Assembly (NCBI RefSeq): GCF_030408575.1
Contig: NZ_CP047047.1
Coordinates: forward strand, 977,990 to 1,041,989
DNA length: 64,000 nt
Source of the DNA: Corynebacterium auris
Lineage (GTDB): Bacteria > Actinomycetota > Actinomycetes > Mycobacteriales > Mycobacteriaceae
Reading direction: 5' to 3'
The translations under genes and the position numbers were made by a program. How positions within the stretch are numbered: the first letter of the stretch is position 1; each line of letters begins with the position of its first letter. Below the pieces are notes generated by a model. It saw only the letters and a program-made list of their open reading frames with translations. It searched no databases and was not told the origin of the DNA. Below are positions 56,807-64,000 of the stretch, piece after piece.

Positions 56807-58247
56807 GAGGGTGTCAGGTGTTTTGTGTGTGAGGCTCTGATCCAGAAGGAGTTTCACTGATAATGACTACCGTGTCACCGAAGAAAGGCCATGACCCGAG
56901 CAGGGTCAACGAGATCAGCGCGAAGCTGATGGAAAACCCGGAAATCGCCGCACTGATCGGCGAGCTATCGACCTCCGTCGACGATGCCAGCGACCTGGTC
57001 AAAGGTCTATTGCAAGCCTCGATCAACGCAGGTCTGCAGGCGGAGATGGACGCCCATTTGGGGTACGGACACTCCGATCGCGCGGCCAAAGCCCAGGTAA
57101 ACCCCTCAAACGGTGGCAATCACCGCAACGGGTCGTACACCAAAACTGTGGGCACCGGCTACGGCCCGGTGGATATCACAGTGCCTCGGGATAGAGCGGG
57201 CACGTTTCACCCGGTCATGGTGCCGAAAGGGGCACGCCGACTGACCGAGCTCGACGACATGATCGTCTCGCTCTACGCCGGCGGAATGACGGTACGCGAT
57301 ATCCAGCACCACCTGGCATCGACCCTGGGGGTGGACATCAGCCCGGATACCATCAGCACCATCACCGATGCGGTCCTCGATGAGGTGATGGTGTGGCAAA
57401 ACCGTCAGCTCGACGAGTTCTACCCGGTCATTTTTCTCGACGCGCTACGGGTGAAAATCCGCGACGGTCACCGGGTGGTCAATAAAGCCTGCTACATGGC
57501 TGTTGGCATCGACATAGACGGGACCAAACACATCCTGGGCCTGTGGATCGCCGATAATGAAGGGGCTGCATTCTGGGCATCCGTGTGCGCGGACCTGGCG
57601 AACCGTGGAGTCAATGACGTGTTCATCGTCTGCTGCGACGGGCTCAAAGGCCTGCCCGAGGCCGTAGAAGCGACCTGGCCGAACTCGATGGTACAAACCT
57701 GCATCGTGCACCTGATCCGGGCCGCCAACAGGTGGGTGTCCTATAAGGACCGCAAACCCGTATCCAGCGCACTGCGCAAGGTCTACACCGCACCGAACGA
57801 GGACGCCGCTTGCGCCGCACTCGATGCCTTCGAAGCCTCGGAACTGGGTAAGAAGTACCCCCAGTCGGTGAAAGTCTGGCGCGACGCATGGGAGAGATTT
57901 ATACCGTTTCTGCAGTTCCCGCCTGCAGCTCGCCGGGTGCTCTACACCACCAATGCCATCGAGTCGCTTAACGCTGAGCTGCGGAAAGCGACCCGCAACC
58001 GCGGCCAATTCCCCACGGATGCTGCGGCGTTGAAGACGCTGTGGTTGATGGTCTGCAACATCGAAGACAAACGCGCCGCCCAACGCGCGAAAAAAGCGAA
58101 GCGGGCAATCGACTGCAACGGCTATATTGAAGGGGCGAAAACCACCGGATGGAAACAAGCCATCAACCAACTATCCGTGGCCTACCCAGACCGGTTCGCC
58201 AACTACCTGTAAACCAAGCCCCCACACACAAACAAACCGACACTCTC
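56807..58247 (+). mobile_element. IS256-family element, copy 1
   Basis: 1441 bp. Terminal inverted repeats begin GAGGGTGTCAGG on the left and GAGAGTGTCGG (inverted) on the right. The 8-bp target duplication TGCTCGCA lies at 56799-56806 and 58248-58255. Inserted in codon 28 of istA of element A. Plus orientation. Confidence 0.93.
56863..58212 (+). CDS. IS256-family transposase, copy 1
   Basis: 449 residues, complete mutator-type transposase. MDAHLGYGHSDR near the N-terminus, DDE-region pieces FLDALRVKIRDG and CDGLKGLPEAVEA, and the C-terminal NAIESLNAELRKATRNRGQFP with the last Glu. It differs from copy 2 at six residues (for example LGVDI versus LAVDI). Presumably functional. Confidence 0.95.
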   Translation: MTTVSPKKGHDPSRVNEISAKLMENPEIAALIGELSTSVDDASDLVKGLLQASINAGLQAEMDAHLGYGHSDRAAKAQVNPSNGGNHRNGSYTKTVGTGYGPVDITVPRDRAGTFHPVMVPKGARRLTELDDMIVSLYAGGMTVRDIQHHLASTLGVDISPDTISTITDAVLDEVMVWQNRQLDEFYPVIFLDALRVKIRDGHRVVNKACYMAVGIDIDGTKHILGLWIADNEGAAFWASVCADLANRGVNDVFIVCCDGLKGLPEAVEATWPNSMVQTCIVHLIRAANRWVSYKDRKPVSSALRKVYTAPNEDAACAALDAFEASELGKKYPQSVKVWRDAWERFIPFLQFPPAARRVLYTTNAIESLNAELRKATRNRGQFPTDAAALKTLWLMVCNIEDKRAAQRAKKAKRAIDCNGYIEGAKTTGWKQAINQLSVAYPDRFANYL

Positions 58248-58697
58248 TGCTCGCACCGCGCGATTTCACGAGCGAACCAAGCACTGCGAAGCCTTGGTCT
58301 GACCACTGTTGAACAGGTCGCGGCGTTGACGGATGACGAGTTGGACGAGATATTCGTAGATAGACGCAGTAGCGGGCAAGGCGAGTTCGTCCCGATTGAC
58401 TTTGACGCGGTCGTTAAAGCACGCACAGGACGGGTGAAGCTAACACTGCAAGTATTGTGGGCTCGCTACACCACAACGCCGGCCCAGCTGGGCCAGCGTC
58501 ACTACAGCTATGACCGGTTCCGCCAACTGGTTGCCTCCCATGTCGACGCGGCCGGGCTTACCGCCCGGATCACCCATGCACCAGGGCATACGATGCAGGT
58601 GGTGTGTTTTGTCAAGTTGTTGTAGGCCGTTTCGGCGCGGTTTTTTAGGCCGGGGTGGCGTGGTTTTGGGCCGTTTGGGCGTTGCTGGGTTTTTGGG

Positions 58698-59438
58698 TTA
58701 TTTCATGAGGGCGTTTGCCATGCGGTAGGACTGGCCGGTGAAGGTGATCATGCGGCCGTGGTGGACGATGCGGTCGATTGCGGCGGCTGCCATGTCGTCG
58801 CTGCCGAAGACGTGGCCCCATTGGGAAAACGCGAGGTTGGTGGTGATGATGAGGCTGCGTTGTTCGTAGGCATCGGCGATGGCTTGGAATAAAAGCCTCG
58901 CCCCGTCGGTGTCGATTGGGATGTAGCCGAGTTCATCGATGACGAGCAGTTCGTTTTTGCCGAGGGCTGCGAGTTCTTTGTCGAGTTTGCCGGCGAGTTT
59001 TGCGTTGCGCAGATGGTCGACCAGGCTGGCGGCGGTGAAAAACCTTGCAGGAGTGCCTCTGAGACATGCTGCGGTGACCAGGGCGATGGCGAGGTGTGTT
59101 TTGCCGGTGCCGACATCACCGTAGAAGACGAGGTCTTCACATCCGTTGAGGAAGTCGAGGGTGGTGAGGTGTTCGCGGGTGATGTCGGCGGGCAGACTCA
59201 CCGGGGACCAGTCGTAGCTGTCGAGAGTTTTTCGTACCGGGATTCGTGCTCGGTGTAGCAGGCGGCGCGCTCTAGATGCGGATCTGGATTCAAGTTCAGC
59301 TTCGAAAAGCTCAATGAGTATGTCGCACTGGCGTGGGGTGGCATGGTCTGCGCATTCGCGTAGCACCGCGGTGGTCAGGTAGAGCTGGCGGCCGAGTGCC
59401 ACCACGCGGTCTTTGCTGTTGGTGGTATCGGTGCTCAT
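58698..59438 (-). CDS. istB: IstB-type helper ATPase of element B
   Basis: 246 residues. AAA+ ATPase that assists IstA. Walker A is YGDVGTGKTHLA and Walker B LLVIDELGYIP, followed by SLIITTNLAFSQW. ATG at 59438 behind GAGGAGGA, one base after the istA stop. The longer in-frame extension upstream is out-of-frame istA sequence. Appears intact, so it may still supply IstB activity although its partner istA is broken. Confidence 0.93.
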   Translation of the reverse strand: MSTDTTNSKDRVVALGRQLYLTTAVLRECADHATPRQCDILIELFEAELESRSASRARRLLHRARIPVRKTLDSYDWSPVSLPADITREHLTTLDFLNGCEDLVFYGDVGTGKTHLAIALVTAACLRGTPARFFTAASLVDHLRNAKLAGKLDKELAALGKNELLVIDELGYIPIDTDGARLLFQAIADAYEQRSLIITTNLAFSQWGHVFGSDDMAAAAIDRIVHHGRMITFTGQSYRMANALMK

Positions 59439-59755
59439 TTTAGGTCTCCTCCTCATGATCAGGTGTGGTGGTGCTGGTGGCGAGCAGCTGATCGTAGGTG
59501 GTGAGATTCGCTCGCGCGTGCTGTGTTGGTGGTGGGGCGCTGTAGCGTGCGGCGATGCCGAGGTGTGGCCCGGTCGGTGTCGCGTTGGTTTCCAGCAGTG
59601 CCGCGGCAGCGGTGACGGTGGTGTCGAATCCGCATTCTGTGGCGGTGGTTTCGGCGTGGGTGAAAAACTCTCTGCGGGTTGTCGCATCTGCTGCGTCGAG
59701 ATAGCCCACGACAGCGTCCGGCATGTGGCGGCGAAGTGGTGAGTTCGCCCACGCC

Positions 59756-61196
59756 GAGAGTGTCCGTTTGTTTGTGTGCGGAGGCTTGGTTTACAAGTAG
59801 TTGGCGAACCGGTCTGGGTAGGCCACGGATAGTTGGTTGATGGCTTGTTTCCACCCTGTGGTTTTCGCCCCTTCAATATAGCCGTTGCAGGCGGTTGCCC
59901 GCTTCGCTTTCTTCGCCCGTTGGGCGGCGCGTTTGTCCTCGATGTTGCAGACCATCAACCACAGCGTTTTCAACGCCGCAGCATCCGTGGGGAATTGGCC
60001 GCGGTTGCGGGTCGCTTTCCGCAGCTCAGCGTTAAGCGACTCGATGGCATTGGTGGTGTAGAGCACCCTGCGAGCTGCAGGCGGGAACTGCAGAAACGGT
60101 ATAAATCTCTCCCATGCGTCACGCCATACCTTCACCGACTGGGGGTACTTCTTACCCAGTTCCGAGGCTTCGAAGGCATCGAGGGCGGCGCAAGCGGCGT
60201 CCTGATTCGGTGCGGTGTAGACCTTGCGCAGTGCGCTGGATACAGATTTGCGGTCCTGGTAGGACACCCACCTGTTGGCGGCCCGGATCAGGTGCACGAT
60301 GCAGGTTTGTACCATCGAGTTCGGCCAGGTCGCTTCTACGGCCTCGGGCAGGCCTTTGAGCCCGTCGCAGCAGACGATGAACACGTCATTGACTCCACGG
60401 TTCGCCAGGTCCGCGCACACGGATGCCCAGAATGCAGCCCCTTCATTGTCGGCGATCCACAGGCCCAGGATGTGTTTGGTCCCGTCGATGTCGATGCCAA
60501 CAGCCATGTAGCAGGCTTTATTGACCACACGGTGGCCGTCGCGGATTTTCACCCGCAGCGCGTCGAGGAAAATGACCGGGTAGAACTCGTCGAGCTGACG
60601 GTTTTGCCACACCATCACCTCATCGAGGACCGCATCGGTGATGGTACTGATGGTATCCGGGCTGATGTCCACCGCCAGGGTCGATGCCAGGTGGTGCTGG
60701 ATATCGCGTACCGTCATTCCGCCGGCGTAGAGCGAGACGATCATGTCGTCGAGCTCTGTCAGCCGGCGTGCCCCTTTCGGCACCATGACCGGGTGAAACG
60801 TGCCCGCTCTATCCCGAGGCACTGTGATGTCCACCGGGCCGTAGCCGGTGCCCACAGTTTTGGTGTACGACCCGTTGCGGTGATTGCCACCGTTTGAGGG
60901 GTTTACCTGGGCTTTGGCCGCGCGATCGGAGTGTCCGTACCCCAAATGGGCGTCCATCTCCGCCTGCAGACCTGCGTTGATCGAGGCTTGCAATAGACCT
61001 TTGACCAGGTCGCTGGCATCGTCGACGGAGGTTGATAGCTCGCCGATCAGTGCGGCGATTTCCGGGTTTTCCATCAGCTTCGCGCTGATCTCGTTGACCC
61101 TGCTCGGGTCATGGCCTTTCTTCGGTGACACGGTAGTCATTATCAGTGAAACTCCTTCTGGATCAGAGCCTCACACACAAAACACCTGACACCCTC
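59756..61196 (-). mobile_element. IS256-family element, copy 2
   Basis: 1441 bp, the same length as copy 1, in the opposite orientation. The 8-bp duplication CCCACGCC lies at 59748-59755 and 61197-61204. Inserted near the 3' end of istA of element B. The ends match those of copy 1 with a few substitutions (GAGAGTGTCCG versus GAGAGTGTCGG). Confidence 0.93.
59791..61140 (-). CDS. IS256-family transposase, copy 2
   Basis: 449 residues, complete, and identical to copy 1 except for six residues (LAVDI, YQDRKS, PNQDAA, AKRATACNG). All DDE-region motifs are unchanged. The differences show that the copies were not made by a single very recent event. Confidence 0.95.
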   Translation of the reverse strand: MTTVSPKKGHDPSRVNEISAKLMENPEIAALIGELSTSVDDASDLVKGLLQASINAGLQAEMDAHLGYGHSDRAAKAQVNPSNGGNHRNGSYTKTVGTGYGPVDITVPRDRAGTFHPVMVPKGARRLTELDDMIVSLYAGGMTVRDIQHHLASTLAVDISPDTISTITDAVLDEVMVWQNRQLDEFYPVIFLDALRVKIRDGHRVVNKACYMAVGIDIDGTKHILGLWIADNEGAAFWASVCADLANRGVNDVFIVCCDGLKGLPEAVEATWPNSMVQTCIVHLIRAANRWVSYQDRKSVSSALRKVYTAPNQDAACAALDAFEASELGKKYPQSVKVWRDAWERFIPFLQFPPAARRVLYTTNAIESLNAELRKATRNRGQFPTDAAALKTLWLMVCNIEDKRAAQRAKKAKRATACNGYIEGAKTTGWKQAINQLSVAYPDRFANYL

Positions 61197-63848
61197 CCCA
61201 CGCCCCGGGCTTTTTCGCCAGCGAAGGCAAAACACTCAGCGGGTTGATCACCGTTTCCTCTGTGGTGCCGAAGACTCGTGGCAGTGCGACGATGCGTCGG
61301 GTGTTGTCGTCTAAGACGGTGATGGTGTCATGCGATAGCTCCACCGTGACTTGCCGTCCCGCCCAGGCAGGGCCCACAAGGTAGCGATTGCCGCCGACTG
61401 TGACGACCCCGGTCTTATCGGTGCGGCGCACTTCGAAGCGCACCGGGTTAAACCTCACCGACGGGCACGCTTTGAGCGCTTGCTGATCCTGTTGGAATAG
61501 CTCCGCGATCGTGGCCGACTTTTTGTAGTGGGTCTGGTCGGCAAACGCGGCGCACCCGGAGCTGAGATAGTCGTTTAGCTCCGCCAGGCTGGCTACTTCA
61601 GGCACAGGCACACACAGGTTGCGCCGGATGAAGCCGACCGCGTTTTCCACGTTGCCTTTCTCATGGCCCGAGTACGGGTTGCAGTAGCGAGCCTTCGTCC
61701 GATAGTGCGCCTTAAGAGCGGCGAAGAGTTCGGATTCCACCACGTTGGTGGCCCAAGCGTCGCCCAATGGCGGTGGCGTTGTCGAAGACCATCTCTCTCG
61801 GCACCCCGCCGGCGGTGTCGATGACGTCCAACAGGCCGGTGATAACGCACTCAGCGGTCTCTCCGGCGAACGCCCTGCAAAACCGCATATTCGAGTACGG
61901 AAACGTCACCACCAAAAGGTGCACCACCTTAGCAGTTCCCGCCATAACGACCTCGGCCTGGCCGAAATCGACCTGGATGACCCCAGGTGACCATTCCAAC
62001 TCCATGAACCCATCCCCTGGGGATGTGTGGTCCTGTTTCCACTGCTTGACGTAGCGCTGAACCGGGGAATACGAGCCGGTATATCCGTGCTCGTCGACGA
62101 GGCGGTCGCAAATGCGTCGCGCGGTGTGGCGCTGCTTTCGCGGCATGCGCTGATCATTTTCAAGCCAACCATCAATCACGGCGCACAGCGTCTCACCCAG
62201 CACGATCGAGCCGGGTTTACGCACCGTCACCGGCGGGGAGGGGCTGAAATCTTCCTGATTGACGTACTTATCGACCGTGGCCCGCGCCACGTTTACCGCT
62301 TTGGCAATCGCTCGTCTGGACATTCCCTCGTCATCGAGCTGCCTGATAGTTTCGACCGTGGTCATGCTGATCGTCATCTACTTTCTGGTCCTTTCCTGAA
62401 ACATCCACGTCCCGGACCTCGCGAATAAACGAAGGCGGGACATTTCTCAGGAACAGAAACCTACTGGGGGATCGTTATCGGCATGGCCCTTTCCCTATCC
62501 AAAAAAGGGGCCACACCAGTCACAGCCACATGGGGAAGTGGCCTAATTTTCCGCGCTGAAACGGACCAAAACAGGCCGCCAACACGGCCTACTTCCCAAG
62601 CCGAACCGGACCAACTACATCAGATCAGACACAGGTGGACTGGGCTGGGACCAAGATGCGCCTGTACGACCCGGCGGGCACACCGGGTGCGAAAGTCAGT
62701 GTTTTCGTCGCCTCGCTGCCATATTCAGGGATGCTCTTTGCATGTGCGTGTGCTGACCAGCGGCAACAGTCCTGGCTTGATGCTCACCGTCAAGCGTTTG
62801 ACTACTTCGGTGGGGTCTGCCAGGTTGTTGTCCCAGATAACGCGTCGACGGCGTCGAATGCGATCAGCACTGCCGATAGGAATCGGAAGGTCAACGACAC
62901 CTACCAGCAGTTCTTGGAGCACTACAACACAGCAGCACTTCCCACACGCGCGCGTCGTCCGAAGGATAAAGCAAATGTGGAAGCTGCGGTAAAGATCGTC
63001 ACACACAAAGTCATCCACGCGCTTAATGGCCACCAGTGTGTTGACCTTGACGAGCTCAACGAAAAGATTGTGGGCTTCGTCGACGCAATCAACACGTCCG
63101 TGCCGTTTCGCAGCCAGCAGTCAAGCCGGAGGGATCTCTTTGAAGAGCACGAACAGCATCTGCTTGCGGATCTGCCGGCAACCCCGTGGCAACACACTGA
63201 GTGGAAACGGGCAAAAGTGGCCCCGGATTTCCATGTCACGGTTGCAACAGTGCGTTACTCCGTTCCGCACCAGCTTGTTGGCCGCACTGTCGATGTGCGC
63301 ATCACCGGCCAGATGTTGACCGTCTTTGACCAAGGGGCAACCGTGGCAACCCACCGGGTTTCACATAAGCGTGGGGCCTATGTCACTGACTACGAGCACA
63401 TTCCATCTGGAATGGACTCCACCCGTGGACTGTGGACAAGCGACTACTTTTATCGCGAAGCCAGCAAAGTTGGCCCGGCAACACGCAAGGTCATCGAAGA
63501 ACTCATCACGGCGAAAGCCATCCCGGCCCAGGCATACCAGTCCTGCCGAAACGTGCTGTCAATGGGCAAACATGCCAACAAACCAATCCTGGAAGAAGCA
63601 TGCCAACGCCTGATAGCCAACGACGGCAGCCGACGGGCAGTGTCATATACCGCAGTCAAAAACATGATGGCCGCTGTCCGCAAGGAACACGCAACCCGAC
63701 CACGCGGGTTTGACCAGCCCCCGCGCAGCACCACAACCAACCAACCCGCCCGACCTGTAGCCGCTGACCGGGACACCACCGGCGCGTTCCTTGGCGGTGC
63801 AGACCAGTTCAGCATGGACAACCTCGCTAAGAAAGGAAACTAAAACCC

Positions 63849-64000
63849 ATGTCCTCACCAACCCCGCCAACAGATCGCTTCCTTGACGAATCCGTCCTGG
63901 CCGACTTCACCGCACTGCGGATGACTGCCTTCGGCAGAAGCGTCATCGATATCGCCAACGATCCCGCCTTCGACACGTGGACGTTTTCCCAAAAGGTGCT
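63849..64000 (+). CDS. istB: IstB of element A, N-terminal part only
   Basis: The first 50 codons, starting MSSPTPPTDRFLDESVLADF, behind GAAAGGA and five bases after the istA stop. The window ends before the Walker A motif. Assignment rests on position after istA and a helical N-terminus of the usual type (ALRMTAFGRSVIDIAND). Confidence 0.75.
   Translation, partial: MSSPTPPTDRFLDESVLADFTALRMTAFGRSVIDIANDPAFDTWTFSQKV

Larger units (their letters stand above)
59440..62377 (-). pseudogene. istA: istA of element B, frameshifted and split by IS256 copy 2
   Basis: Pieces 62377-61197 and 59747-59440 join at KKPGAWANSP when the insertion and one duplication are removed. The total is 1489 bases, one more than 496 codons, in agreement with a one-base insertion near 61765 where MVFDNATAIGRR leaves frame and DAWATNVVESELF begins in the next. 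HTH (GMSRRAIAKAVNVARATV) and the DDE residues (QVDFGQAE, VFDNAT, EKGNVENAV) are otherwise present. Confidence 0.88.
58603..62633 (-). mobile_element. IS21-family element B (contains IS256 copy 2)
   Basis: Ends start TGTGTTTTGTC on the left and, inverted, TGTGTCTGATC on the right. A 5-bp duplication GGTGG flanks it (58598-58602 and 62634-62638), and removal restores istA of element A. Without the inner IS256 copy and its extra duplication it is 2582 bp, normal for the family. istA and istB run on the minus strand. It is a different lineage from element A; their IstA proteins share only general features. Confidence 0.9.
56724..63843 (+). pseudogene. istA: istA of element A, interrupted twice (exons 56724-56806, 58256-58602, 62639-63843)
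   Basis: Joining the three pieces, with one copy of each duplication kept, gives 1635 bases, exactly 545 codons (544 residues). The junctions read GCSHRAISRAN and HTMQVDWAGTK with no frame change. The product is an IS21 transposase: N-terminal HTH (RQIEHQLGCS), DDE residues in VDWAG, VPDNAS and ANVEAAV. No other disabling change is seen, so it was active until interrupted. An AAGGAG site precedes the ATG. Confidence 0.9.
56598..64000 (+). mobile_element. IS21-family element A (left end about 56598, right end outside window)
   Basis: Subterminal repeats TTCCGGTAGC/ATCCGGTAGC at about 56618, 56640 and 56676 mark the left end, as multiple terminal repeats do in IS21 elements; the exact boundary is uncertain. 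istA begins at 56724 and istB at 63849. istA is split by an IS256-family copy and by IS21-family element B. Both insertions carry target duplications, so element A arrived first. The right end is beyond 64000, so its own duplication cannot be seen. Confidence 0.8.

Noticed and set aside
56807..61196. Composite transposon bounded by the two IS256 copies
   Set aside because: Each copy has its own 8-bp duplication and sits in a different IS21 element; the segment between them is only istA/istB sequence.

Overview
The window is a GC-rich actinobacterial chromosome segment that reads as Corynebacterium. The evidence is a maltosyltransferase of the GlgE type, a mycolata-style PfkA, the gatC-gatA-pfkA-gatB and ilvD/ilvBNC/serA/leuB/gltX order that I remember from C. 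glutamicum, frequent leaderless starts, and surface proteins with an LAETG sortase signal. The left edge cuts glgE and the right edge cuts an IS21-type istB. Function calls rest on motif recognition, not on database searches.

Regions. 1-7 kb: glgE (minus), a lone ABC ATPase, a Nudix hydrolase overlapping a THUMP-like methyltransferase, about 0.8 kb of AT-richer DNA with a broken small membrane ORF, and a cysteine desulfurase. 7-21 kb: secreted GH25 muramidase, spermidine-synthase-like enzyme divergent from mnmA, a short MetE-like protein, a DEDDh exonuclease, ligA, a regulator/serine-hydrolase/small membrane protein operon, an ACT protein, gatC-gatA, pfkA, an acetyltransferase behind a 23-codon ORF, and gatB. 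21-43 kb: YkvI-like transporter, DoxX-like protein, ilvD behind a PH-domain gene, an MscS-like channel, ilvB-ilvN-ilvC with a leaderless attenuator peptide, a CDF metal exporter, a solitary DUF262 protein, two lipoproteins flanking serA and leuB, a cNMP/CBS/nucleotidyltransferase protein coupled to an exonuclease, and an FAH-family enzyme. 43-54 kb: isochorismate synthase and then an 8-gene minus-strand operon. 54-56 kb: gltX, tRNA-Gln, tRNA-Glu. 56-64 kb: nested insertion sequences.

The most interesting system is the operon at 44311-53903. It encodes a TroA/ZnuA-like metal-binding protein, its ATPase and permease, and five surface proteins built from the actinobacterial choice-of-anchor M (anchored-repeat) domain. 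All seven such domains keep an HxH...F-x-x-P-G motif. The binding protein itself carries one anchor domain whose two halves appear in swapped order, inserted between its lobes. Two palindromes resembling Zur boxes sit at the operon promoter. My reading is a cell-wall-spanning zinc (or manganese) capture relay that hands metal from the envelope to the ABC importer.

The right end is a three-level nest. An IS21-family element (A) in or beside an IS1249 remnant has its istA split by an IS256-family element (8-bp duplication) and by a second IS21-family element (B, 5-bp duplication). Element B's own istA is split by a second, near-identical IS256 copy (8-bp duplication) and is also frameshifted. 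Removing the insertions and one copy of each duplication restores IstA of element A exactly in frame.

Many genes start 6-8 bases after a TAnnnT hexamer, which points to widespread leaderless transcription, including the ilv attenuator peptide.
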